Origin: Gammaproteobacteria bacterium
GTDB taxonomy: Bacteria; Pseudomonadota; Gammaproteobacteria; Steroidobacterales; Steroidobacteraceae
Direction of reading: 5' to 3'
NCBI GenBank assembly: GCA_030040525.1
Contig: JASHTN010000334.1
Coordinates: forward strand, 1 to 5,612
Length of the DNA: 5,612 nt
The notes beneath the pieces are model-generated. The model saw only the letters and a list, made by a program, of their open reading frames with translations, did not search any database and was not told the DNA's origin. Position numbers and translations under genes: made by a program. This document shows positions 1-5,612 of this stretch, piece after piece (position 1 is the stretch's first letter; each line of letters opens with the position of its first letter).

Positions 1-3
1 GCG

Positions 4-2241
4 TCAGGCGTGCGCGCGCCGCGCGGCGGCCAGATCGAACGGCAGCGTGCGGAGCTTCACGCCGGTGGCGGCGCGCACCGCATTGGCGACCGCGGGCGCG
101 ATCGGCGGCGTGCCCGGCTCGCCGACACCGGAAGGCGCGTTCGTCGAGGGCACGATATGCACCTCGATCTGCCGCGGCATGTCGCTCATGCGCAGCACGA
201 GGTACTGGTGGAAGTTGCTTTGATCGACGTGCCCATCGGTGAGCGTGATCCTGCCCATGAGCGCTGCTGAAAGACCGTAGCCGATGCCGCTCTGCATCTG
301 CGCCCTGACCACATCCGGCGTGACCGCGGTGCCGCAGTCCACCGCGCACACGACGCGGTCGACCGCGATCCGATCGCCTGTGACCGTGACCTCCGCCACC
401 TGCGCCACCACCGAGCCGAATGACTCCTGCAGGGCGACGCCGCGCCCGCGTCCCTTCCGTCTCGCAAACGGCTCGTCCCAGCCCGCCTTGTCGGCGACCA
501 GCTTGAGCACCGCTGCGGCGCGCGGGTTCTTGGTGAGGAGGCTTAGGCGGAACGCGACCGGATCCTGGCCGGCCGCCTCCGCCAGCTCGTCGATGATCAC
601 TTCCTTGGAGTAGGCCATGTGCGTGTTCTCGACCGAGCGCCACCAGAGCACCGGTACGCCCGCCCTGGCCCGCGACCAGCTCACGTGCGCGTGGTCGAGC
701 TCGTATTGCTCGGCAGCGCTGCCGCCCACCGCGGTCGGATCGACGCCGTTCTTCATCATCCCGGCGAACGCCGTGTCGCCGATGATCGACTGACCCACGA
801 CGCGCTGGCGCCAGGCGACCTTGCCGTCGCGACCGATGCCGGCGCTGAGGCGGTGATAGTTGAGCGGGCGGTAGCGCCCGCCGGTGATGTCGTCCTCGCG
901 CGTCCAGATGAGGCGCACCGGATAGGCGCCGCCGGTCGCTTTGGCGATGCAGGCAACCTCGGCGATGTAGTCCGACTCGGGATTCGCACGCCGTCCGAAG
1001 GTGCCGCCCGCCGCCAGCGTATTGATGCTCACCTGCGCGGGCGGGAGTCCCACTGCCGCCGCCGCGTTCCCCTGGTCGATGGTCTGAAACTGACAACCGG
1101 CCCAGATCTCGCATTTCTCCGGCGTGAGCCGGCACACGGCGGTGAGCGGCTCCATGGGCGCATGCGCCAGGTAGGGAAACTCGAACTCCCCTTCCACCCG
1201 ATGGGCCGCGTGCCCGAGCGCGGCATCAGCATCGCCCCTCGCGACGACGGTGACCGCGTCCTTGCTGCCTGCCATGGCGCGGTACTCCTTCATGAGCTCG
1301 GCGGTGCCGCGTTTCTCCGCCGCCGGCTCGTCCCAGGTCACGCTGAGTGCCTCGCGGCCTTTCTTCGCTGACCACAGATCGCGGCCCACGACCGCGACCC
1401 CGCGCGGGATCGCGACCACGTCGACGACGCCCGGGACCGCCTTCGCCTTGCTGGCGTCGAAGGACTGCACCTTGCCGCCAAAGCGCGGCGGGCGCATGAC
1501 GACTGCAGTCATCATGCCCGGAAGCCTGACGTCGATCGCGTACTGCTGCGTGCCCGTCGACTTGGCGCGCGCATCGAGCCGCGGCAGCTTTTCCTGCCCG
1601 ATGATTCTGAAAGCGCCCGGATCCTTGAGCTTGACGCCGGTCGGCACCGGCTGCCGCGCGGCGCTGCGGCTCAGCTCGCCGAGGCTCGCCTTGCGGCCGG
1701 AGGCAGCGTGCGCGACCACACCCGCGCTCACCGTCACCTCGCCCGCCGGCACCTTCCACTGCTCGGCCGCGGCCGCCACCAGCATGGCCCGCGCGGTCGC
1801 GCCCGCCTCGCGCAGCTGTTGCCAGGAGTTGGCGACGGCGGTCGAGCCGCCGGTCGCCTGGATCTTTCCGCCGAAGGCCAGGTTCCCGTAGGGCGGGACT
1901 TCGGCTGGCGCGCTCTCGACCCGCATCTGCTCCCAGGAGGCATCGAGCTCTTCGGCGACGATGGCCGGGAGCCCCGTCCATACGCCCTGGCCCGCCTCGA
2001 GGTGCTTGCAGATCACCGTGACGGTGTTGTCCGGGTCGATGCGCACGAAAGGCATCGACAACGGCGGCCCGAGGCCCGCCGGGCTCCCCGGACCTGCGCC
2101 GCATCCCGGCAGAAGTATCCCGAGCGTGAGCCCCGAGCCGGCGAGGGTCGTGAGCTTGAGGAACTCGCGGCGGCTCAGGTCCGGCGAGGAGCCCGCCGCC
2201 CCGGCCAGCGCTGTCGCTGCGTCGATATGTCGGAAATACAT
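4..2241 (-). CDS. Molybdopterin-binding large subunit of an IorB-type aldehyde/N-heterocycle oxidoreductase (xanthine dehydrogenase family), Tat-exported
   Basis: This is the catalytic subunit of a molybdenum hydroxylase, which oxidises an aldehyde or an N-heteroaromatic ring using water as oxygen donor. The 745-residue product is about the usual length for IorB-type subunits. A twin-arginine signal, SRREFLKL (residues 23-30), is followed by a hydrophobic stretch (31-46). Family motifs seen in order are EAGQGVWTG (82-90), a hammerhead-like region (about 213-300), [11 protein letters not shown] (356-366), GGTFGRR (412-418), WRSVENTH (534-541), [13 protein letters not shown] (606-618), [16 protein letters not shown] (634-649) and GVGEPG (705-710). 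The Glu of GVGEPG (E708) is the expected catalytic base. The frame stays open 42 codons further upstream, but this ATG is preferred: it has GGAGGG 7 nt upstream and lies 4 nt after the small-subunit stop. Substrate is unknown; isoquinoline, nicotinate-type compounds and aldehydes are all used by relatives. Family assignment is firm, substrate is not. Confidence 0.94.
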   Translation of the reverse strand: MYFRHIDAATALAGAAGSSPDLSRREFLKLTTLAGSGLTLGILLPGCGAGPGSPAGLGPPLSMPFVRIDPDNTVTVICKHLEAGQGVWTGLPAIVAEELDASWEQMRVESAPAEVPPYGNLAFGGKIQATGGSTAVANSWQQLREAGATARAMLVAAAAEQWKVPAGEVTVSAGVVAHAASGRKASLGELSRSAARQPVPTGVKLKDPGAFRIIGQEKLPRLDARAKSTGTQQYAIDVRLPGMMTAVVMRPPRFGGKVQSFDASKAKAVPGVVDVVAIPRGVAVVGRDLWSAKKGREALSVTWDEPAAEKRGTAELMKEYRAMAGSKDAVTVVARGDADAALGHAAHRVEGEFEFPYLAHAPMEPLTAVCRLTPEKCEIWAGCQFQTIDQGNAAAAVGLPPAQVSINTLAAGGTFGRRANPESDYIAEVACIAKATGGAYPVRLIWTREDDITGGRYRPLNYHRLSAGIGRDGKVAWRQRVVGQSIIGDTAFAGMMKNGVDPTAVGGSAAEQYELDHAHVSWSRARAGVPVLWWRSVENTHMAYSKEVIIDELAEAAGQDPVAFRLSLLTKNPRAAAVLKLVADKAGWDEPFARRKGRGRGVALQESFGSVVAQVAEVTVTGDRIAVDRVVCAVDCGTAVTPDVVRAQMQSGIGYGLSAALMGRITLTDGHVDQSNFHQYLVLRMSDMPRQIEVHIVPSTNAPSGVGEPGTPPIAPAVANAVRAATGVKLRTLPFDLAAARRAHA

Positions 2242-2245
2242 GGCC

Positions 2246-2725
2246 TCACCCTCCGCGTGCCGGCTGCGCGGCAAGCGTCGCGGCCGCGTGATGAATGGCG
2301 TCGCGGATACGCAGGTAGGTCGCGCAGCGACAGATGTTGCCGGACATGGCCGCCTCGATGTCCGCATCGCCGGGCCAGGCGTTGTGCGCCAGCAGTCCTG
2401 CGGCCGACATGATCTGGCCGCTCTGACAGTAACCGCACTGCGGAACGTCGAGGGCGATCCACGCGTCCTGCACCGCTTTGCCGGCGGGGCCGGTCAGCCC
2501 CTCGATCGTGGTGATGCGGCGGCCGGCAACCGCCGCGATCGGCGTCACGCACGAGCGGATCGGCTGCCCGTCCAGATGCACGGTGCAGGCGCCGCACAGC
2601 GCCATGCCGCAACCGAACTTGGTGCCGGTGAGCATCAGATGGTCACGGATCGCCCAGAGGAGCGGCATCTGCGGGTCGATGTCGAGCTCGCGAGTCTCTT
2701 CGTTGACGGTGAGCTTGACGGCCAT
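2246..2725 (-). CDS. [2Fe-2S]-binding small subunit of the same molybdenum hydroxylase (IorA-like)
   Basis: This is the electron-transfer subunit that takes electrons from the molybdenum centre of the neighbouring large subunit. The 159-residue product has the two-domain layout of the family. An N-terminal plant-ferredoxin-like domain carries the first cluster motif, C39-x4-C44-x2-C47-x11-C59 (within [12 protein letters not shown]). A C-terminal helical domain carries the second, CGYC (97-100) and CRC (132-134, in GNICRCATY). All eight cysteines are present. There is no FAD domain, as expected for IorA-type enzymes, so electrons probably go to a cytochrome or other acceptor. There is no signal peptide; relatives are thought to be exported folded together with the Tat-bearing large subunit. 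The start at 2725 is chosen over the in-frame ATG 12 codons upstream because GGGAG sits 6 nt ahead of it and MAVKLTVN is a typical beginning. Its last codons (Arg-Gly-Gly-stop) also supply the ribosome binding site of the next gene. Confidence 0.95.
   Translation of the reverse strand: MAVKLTVNEETRELDIDPQMPLLWAIRDHLMLTGTKFGCGMALCGACTVHLDGQPIRSCVTPIAAVAGRRITTIEGLTGPAGKAVQDAWIALDVPQCGYCQSGQIMSAAGLLAHNAWPGDADIEAAMSGNICRCATYLRIRDAIHHAAATLAAQPARGG
2249..2254 (-). promoter_or_regulatory. Ribosome binding site of the molybdopterin subunit
   Basis: GGAGGG on the minus strand lies 7 nt before the ATG at 2241, inside the last two sense codons (Gly-Gly) of the small subunit. It decides the start in favour of the 745-residue product and implies that the two subunits are translated from one message in a coupled way. 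Confidence 0.75.
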
Positions 2726-2736
2726 GGAGATCTCCC
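2726..2736 (-). promoter_or_regulatory. Ribosome binding site of the small subunit, inside a perfect 10-nt palindrome
   Basis: On the minus strand GGGAG (2736 to 2732) stands 6 nt before the ATG at 2725. The bases 2726-2735 read GGAGATCTCC, which is identical on both strands, so the Shine-Dalgarno sequence and the spacer form a perfect palindrome touching the start codon. The RBS role is well supported. Any regulatory role of the symmetry is speculative. Confidence 0.65.
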
Positions 2737-2765
2737 GAGCGGAGTTGACTGAGACGGGCATCCTA

Positions 2766-2785
2766 GGCGCCCTTTCCCTGGCGCC
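2766..2785. repeat. Inverted repeat GGCGCC-N8-GGCGCC in the intergenic region
   Basis: GGCGCC occurs at 2766-2771 and again at 2780-2785, separated by 8 nt. Each copy is itself palindromic, so the pair is both a direct and an inverted repeat. It could form a 6-bp all-GC stem with an 8-nt loop, or be a two-site protein target. In DNA this G+C-rich, a chance origin is quite possible. No T-run follows, so it does not look like a terminator. Confidence 0.3.
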
Positions 2786-2800
2786 GCCACCCCCTGTGGC

Positions 2801-2816
2801 ATTAACGGACTTTAAT
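2801..2816. promoter_or_regulatory. Candidate operator: ATTAA-N6-TTAAT palindrome
   Basis: ATTAA (2801-2805) and TTAAT (2812-2816) are exact reverse complements separated by 6 nt. The AT-rich dyad stands in otherwise very G+C-rich sequence, about midway between the two divergent starts and overlapping the best -10-like hexamer. The T-N11-A spacing (T2802 to A2814) fits the loose LysR-type consensus, but TetR or MarR operators can also look like this. No regulator gene is visible in the window. The symmetry is seen directly; function is inferred. Confidence 0.35.
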
Positions 2817-2861
2817 CAATCGCCCACGGGCAGTGAACCTCGCCGGGCTTAGTGTCGCGCG

Positions 2862-4298
2862 ATGCATGCCGTGCAGCCGTCAACGCACCCGAGCGGCCGA
2901 TCTCCCGTCGCGGGAATCCTGACGGGCATCGCCGCTCTCGCGCTCGGCGCCTGTACGGTCGGTCCCTGGTACCACAAGCCGGCAATCGCACCGCCGCAAA
3001 GCTGGACCACGGCAGCCAACCCCGCAGCCCCCGAATGGCCGGCCATGGACTGGTGGCGCGGCTTCAAGGCCCCGGACCTCGATGCCTACATCGCGCAGGC
3101 CGAGACCGCCAACGACGACCTGCGTGCGGCGATTGCGCGCGTCGAGGAGGCCGATGCCCAGCGGCGCATCGCGCTCGCCCCGCTCCTGCCCACCCTCGGC
3201 GCGAGTGCGGCTGCAAGCCGCGGGCGCCAGCCGGTCGCGAACAGCGCTGTCTACCAGACCAGCAACGACTTCAACCCGCTCGTCACTGCGAGCTATGAGC
3301 TCGACTTCTGGGGCAAGAACCGCGCCGGCTACCAGGCGGCGGCCTACACGGAGAAAGCGAGCCGCTACGACCGCACGACGGTCGAGCTCACGGTGCTGTC
3401 GGGGGTGGCCACGACTTACTTCCAGACGCTCGAGCTGCGCGATCGGCTGCGCATTGCCGAGAGCAACCTCGGCAACGCCGCGGAGGTGCTGCGGGGCCTG
3501 CGGCTCGAGGAGCGGGCCGGTACCGCGACCGCGCTCGACGTCGCGCAGCAGGAGACCGTGGTCGACACCGTCAACGCGACGATCCCGCCGCTCAGGCAGC
3601 AGCTGCGCCAGAGCGAGGATGCGCTCGCAATTCTCGTCGGCAGCACTCCGGAAGCCATCGCCGTCACCCGCGGCCAGCTCGATGACATCGCGCTGCCGCC
3701 GGTGCGCCCCGGGCTGCCGTCGGAGCTCCTCGCCCGGCGCCCGGACGTCGCCGAAGCCGAGGCGCAGCTGATCGCCGCCAATGCCAACATCGCCGCGGCG
3801 CGCGCCGCGTTCTTCCCGAGCATCTCGCTGACTGCGAACGGCGGCTACGAGAGCGCCGCGTTGGCGACGCTCCTGACACCCGCGAGTCGCGTTTGGCTCA
3901 TCGGCGCGGACCTCACGCAGCCGATCTTCCAGGGCGGGGCGATCCTCGGGCAGTACCGTTACAGCCAGGCGCGCTATCGCGAGCTCCTCGCCGACTACCA
4001 CAAGGCCGTGATCTCGGCGCTCGCCAACGTCGAGGACGCGCTCATCGCCGTGCAGCAGACCGAAGACCAGGTCGCCCGCCAGCTGCAGGCCACCGAGGAG
4101 GCGCGGCGCGCCTACCGTTTCGCGGACGCGCAGATGCACGCCGGCACGATCAACGTTCTGACGCTGCTCAACACGGAGACGACTTTGTTCACCGCCGAGG
4201 ATGCCCTGGCGCAGGCGAAATTCGCGCACCTGCAGGCGCTCGTGTCTCTGTACCAGGCGCTCGGCGGCGGCTGGAGGCTGGAGAGTGAGCCGCTATGA
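2862..4298 (+). CDS. NodT-family outer-membrane efflux channel lipoprotein (TolC/OprM-like)
   Basis: This is the outer-membrane channel of a tripartite RND efflux pump. The 478-residue product begins with a lipoprotein signal: a hydrophobic run ends in the lipobox LGAC (28-31), so C31 should be lipidated, followed by the family's TVGPWYHKP start of the mature chain. Two outer-membrane efflux repeats follow. Hallmarks are YELDFWGKNR (145-154), LPSELLARRPDVAEAEAQL (285-303), ARAAFFPSISLTANGGY (313-329), LTQPIFQGG (351-359) and the terminal YQALGGGW (464-471). Length is normal and the protein looks complete. It is the first gene of the efflux unit and overlaps the adaptor by 4 nt. The ATG is chosen because it gives a normal signal peptide, but no Shine-Dalgarno sequence precedes it; GTG at 2871 in the same frame is an alternative. 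Family is certain; transported compounds cannot be told from sequence. Confidence 0.95.
   Translation: MHAVQPSTHPSGRSPVAGILTGIAALALGACTVGPWYHKPAIAPPQSWTTAANPAAPEWPAMDWWRGFKAPDLDAYIAQAETANDDLRAAIARVEEADAQRRIALAPLLPTLGASAAASRGRQPVANSAVYQTSNDFNPLVTASYELDFWGKNRAGYQAAAYTEKASRYDRTTVELTVLSGVATTYFQTLELRDRLRIAESNLGNAAEVLRGLRLEERAGTATALDVAQQETVVDTVNATIPPLRQQLRQSEDALAILVGSTPEAIAVTRGQLDDIALPPVRPGLPSELLARRPDVAEAEAQLIAANANIAAARAAFFPSISLTANGGYESAALATLLTPASRVWLIGADLTQPIFQGGAILGQYRYSQARYRELLADYHKAVISALANVEDALIAVQQTEDQVARQLQATEEARRAYRFADAQMHAGTINVLTLLNTETTLFTAEDALAQAKFAHLQALVSLYQALGGGWRLESEPL
4280..4285 (+). promoter_or_regulatory. Ribosome binding site of the adaptor gene
   Basis: GGAGAG lies 9 nt before the ATG at 4295, inside the end of the channel gene. 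The start codon overlaps the channel's stop as ATGA (4295-4298), which supports translational coupling of the two genes and fixes the adaptor start. Confidence 0.6.
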
Positions 4299-5506
4299 AC
4301 ACGCGCCTGCTCCGTGAGCCCCGCGTTGTCCTCGGCGGCGCGCTCGTGCTCGTCGTCGTGCTGCTCGCCTGGCACTGGATAGCCGCGGCGCTGCACCCCA
4401 AGGTCGCTGAGAAGCCGTCGCCGGTCGCGGTGGATGTGGCGCCCGTGCGGCGCGCGGACGTGCCGGTGTATCTCGAAGGGCTCGGCACGGTTCAGGCCTT
4501 CTACACCGTAACCGTCACCGCACGCGTCGACGGCCAGATCGAGAAGGTGGCGTTCAAGGAAGGCCAGGAGGTCAGGAAGGGCGATCTCCTGGTGCAGATC
4601 GACCCGCGGCCGTATCAGGCGGCGCTCGGCGTGGCGATCGCGACGCGCGACAAGGACAAGGCGCAGCTCGCCAATGCGCACCTCGACATGGACCGCTACG
4701 CGGCGCTCGCGCCCGAGGACCTCGCGAGCAAGCAGACGGTCGATACGCAGCGAGCGCTCATCGCGCAGCTCACCGCGCAGGTCAAGGCCGACGAGGCCGC
4801 GATCGACAACGCCCGCACACAGCTCGACTACACCACCATCACCTCGCCCATCGACGGCCGCACCGGCATCCGCCTGATCGATCCGGGCAACATCGTGCAC
4901 GGCACCGACACCACCGGCATGGTCGTCGTGACGCAGCTCGAGCCCATCGCAATCATCGCCACTCTGCCCGAGGAGCAGTTCAGCGACTTGAACGAAGCGC
5001 TGCAGCGCGGCCCGGTGACCGCGGCCGCCCTCTCGCGCGACGACCAGGAGCTGCTCGATGCCGGCACGGTCGAGCTCATCGACAACCAGATCGATCAGAC
5101 CACCGGCACGATCCGCGTCAAGGCCATCCTGCCCAACAAGGAGCGCAAGCTCTGGCCCGGAGAGTTCGTCAACCTGCGGCTCCTGACCCAGACCCGACAC
5201 CACGTGCTCACCATTCCGGCGAGCGCGCTCGAGCGCGGGCCGGAGGGCACGTTCACCTATGTCGTGCAACCGGACTCCACCGTCGCGATGGCGCCGCTCA
5301 CCACGCTCGGGCAGGTCGGTGACATGGTGGTGGTGGCCAAGGGACTCACCGACGGCCAGCAGGTCGTATTCAGCAACCAGTACCGCCTGCAACCCGGCAC
5401 CCTGATCCACGCCAACACGCCGGCACCTGCCACCGCCTCGGCCGGCGCGCGCCTGCCTGCGGACGCGCATCTGCTGCCGGCTGGAACCGCGCGGACCGCT
5501 CCGTGA
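4295..5506 (+). CDS. mdtA: MdtA-family periplasmic adaptor (membrane fusion protein) of an RND efflux pump
   Basis: This adaptor bridges the inner-membrane RND pump and the outer-membrane channel. The 403-residue product has an N-terminal membrane anchor (about 11-33, with no lipobox). The first half of the lipoyl domain follows (TVTARVDGQIEKVAFKEGQEV, 73-93, and GDLLVQIDP, 96-104), then a short helical hairpin (about 107-175). The second lipoyl half is ITSPIDGRTGIRLIDPGN (182-199), and a beta-barrel domain contains LIDNQIDQTTGTIRVKA (261-277) and WPGEFVNLRL (287-296). A membrane-proximal domain begins at IPASAL (307-312). The Asn-Gln-Ile-Asp-x-Thr-Thr-Gly-Thr-Ile stretch and the GNIVHGTDTTGMVVVTQ region closely match remembered E. 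coli MdtA, which works with MdtBC. An Ala/Pro-rich tail (about 375-403) lies past the conserved core. It overlaps the genes on both sides by 4 nt. The MdtA/MuxA subfamily is well supported; strict orthology to E. coli mdtA is not proven. Confidence 0.94.
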   Translation: MNTRLLREPRVVLGGALVLVVVLLAWHWIAAALHPKVAEKPSPVAVDVAPVRRADVPVYLEGLGTVQAFYTVTVTARVDGQIEKVAFKEGQEVRKGDLLVQIDPRPYQAALGVAIATRDKDKAQLANAHLDMDRYAALAPEDLASKQTVDTQRALIAQLTAQVKADEAAIDNARTQLDYTTITSPIDGRTGIRLIDPGNIVHGTDTTGMVVVTQLEPIAIIATLPEEQFSDLNEALQRGPVTAAALSRDDQELLDAGTVELIDNQIDQTTGTIRVKAILPNKERKLWPGEFVNLRLLTQTRHHVLTIPASALERGPEGTFTYVVQPDSTVAMAPLTTLGQVGDMVVVAKGLTDGQQVVFSNQYRLQPGTLIHANTPAPATASAGARLPADAHLLPAGTARTAP

Positions 5507-5612
5507 ACATCTCCAAGCCCTTCATCGAGCGCCCGGTTGCCACGACGCTGTTGATGGCGGGCCTCGCGCTCATCGGCATCGCCGCCTTTCCTTTCCTGCC
5601 GGTGGCGCCGCT
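5503..5612 (+). CDS. RND efflux transporter, N-terminal fragment (MdtB/MdtC/MuxB type), cut by the window end
   Basis: Only the first 36 codons and two bases of the next are present. A GTG start at 5503 overlaps the adaptor's TGA stop (GTGA, 5503-5506). The peptide opens NISKPFIERPVATTLLMAG and continues through a hydrophobic first transmembrane segment (about 13-34) to FPFLPVAP. The FI-x-RPVATTLL motif marks the start of the HAE1-type RND pumps, and the ending LPVAP matches the MdtC/MuxB side of the family rather than MdtB, which has LPVSALP. This protein should be the proton-driven inner-membrane pump of the complex, normally just over 1000 residues. The proton-relay residues and substrate pocket lie outside the window. 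Whether a second RND gene follows, as in MdtBC, cannot be seen. The ribosome binding site is weak, consistent with coupled translation. Confidence 0.9.
   Translation, partial: MNISKPFIERPVATTLLMAGLALIGIAAFPFLPVAP

Larger units (their letters stand above)
2726..2861. promoter_or_regulatory. Divergent intergenic region with the presumed promoters of both operons
   Basis: These 136 nt separate the divergent start codons at 2725 (minus) and 2862 (plus), so both transcription units must be started from here or from inside the opposing gene. The region contains the only clearly AT-containing patch nearby (2801-2820). TTTAAT at 2811-2816 resembles a plus-strand -10 hexamer, but I see no matching -35 at normal spacing. 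On the minus strand TTGATT (2819 to 2814) resembles a -35 without a good -10 partner. No promoter can be fixed with confidence. Two symmetric elements are listed separately. Confidence 0.5.

Noticed and set aside
619..1371. 250-codon plus-strand frame opposite the molybdopterin subunit
   Set aside because: It is a shadow of the large subunit; composition is Arg/Ala/His-rich and no family is recognisable.
1226..2104. 292-codon minus-strand frame inside the molybdopterin subunit
   Set aside because: It is extremely Arg/Gly-rich and is the same region read in another frame of the same strand; the real frame carries all conserved motifs.
2242..2367. 42-residue upstream extension of the molybdopterin subunit
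   Set aside because: It would overlap the small-subunit gene, push the twin-arginine motif to residue 65, and ignore the good ribosome binding site before 2241.
2745..2750. TTGACT as a plus-strand -35 element
   Set aside because: No -10-like hexamer occurs 16 to 18 nt downstream; the sequence there is G+C-rich.
2726..2761. 12-residue upstream extension of the small subunit
   Set aside because: The internal ATG at 2725 has GGGAG 6 nt upstream and gives the typical family N-terminus.
2766..2785. GGCGCC hairpin as a transcription terminator
   Set aside because: It lies between two divergent starts, where no transcript needs to end, and no T-run follows on either strand.
2880..4229. 449-codon open frame on the minus strand, antisense to the outer-membrane channel gene
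   Set aside because: The translation is Arg/Gly/Val-rich with no recognisable domain, and the opposite strand encodes a complete NodT-family protein. Long antisense frames are common in G+C-rich genes.
4112..5470. 452-codon open frame on the minus strand, antisense to the adaptor gene
   Set aside because: It spans parts of two well-identified genes, is rich in His/Arg/Asp/Gly without a fold signature, and is explained by G+C-rich codon bias of the real genes.

Overview
The window comes from a G+C-rich Gram-negative bacterium, most likely a proteobacterium. Codon third positions are overwhelmingly G or C. Three of the products only make sense in a cell with two membranes: an outer-membrane efflux channel, a periplasmic adaptor and an RND pump. 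A fourth carries a textbook twin-arginine export signal. The genus cannot be determined from the sequence alone.

Layout: two divergent transcription units share a short, comparatively AT-containing intergenic region (2726-2861). Reading leftward on the minus strand is a two-gene unit for a molybdenum hydroxylase. The small [2Fe-2S] subunit (IorA-like, 2725 to 2246) comes first, and the large Tat-exported molybdopterin subunit (IorB-like, 2241 to 4) follows 4 nt later. Reading rightward is a tripartite RND efflux operon in the order channel, adaptor, pump: a NodT-family outer-membrane lipoprotein (2862-4298), an MdtA-family membrane fusion protein (4295-5506), and the first 36 codons of an RND transporter of the MdtB/MdtC/MuxB type (from 5503, cut by the window edge). 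Both junctions in the efflux operon are 4-nt stop/start overlaps (ATGA, then GTGA), a sign of translational coupling.

How they work together: the three efflux proteins should form one envelope-spanning pump. The RND protein takes substrate from the periplasm or inner membrane, the adaptor bridges, and the channel opens to the outside. The IorAB-type enzyme should hydroxylate or oxidise an aldehyde or N-heteroaromatic substrate at a molybdenum centre, passing electrons through two [2Fe-2S] clusters to an acceptor not visible here. A link between enzyme and pump is suggested only by the shared intergenic region and remains inference.

Both units belong to well-known families, all visible reading frames are intact, and I found no mobile element, RNA gene, CRISPR array or clear terminator. 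I do not see a convincing undescribed system. The points most worth checking are the regulatory symmetry between the two operons, the lipobox-like cysteine in the Tat signal, and the missing ribosome binding site ahead of the efflux operon's first gene.
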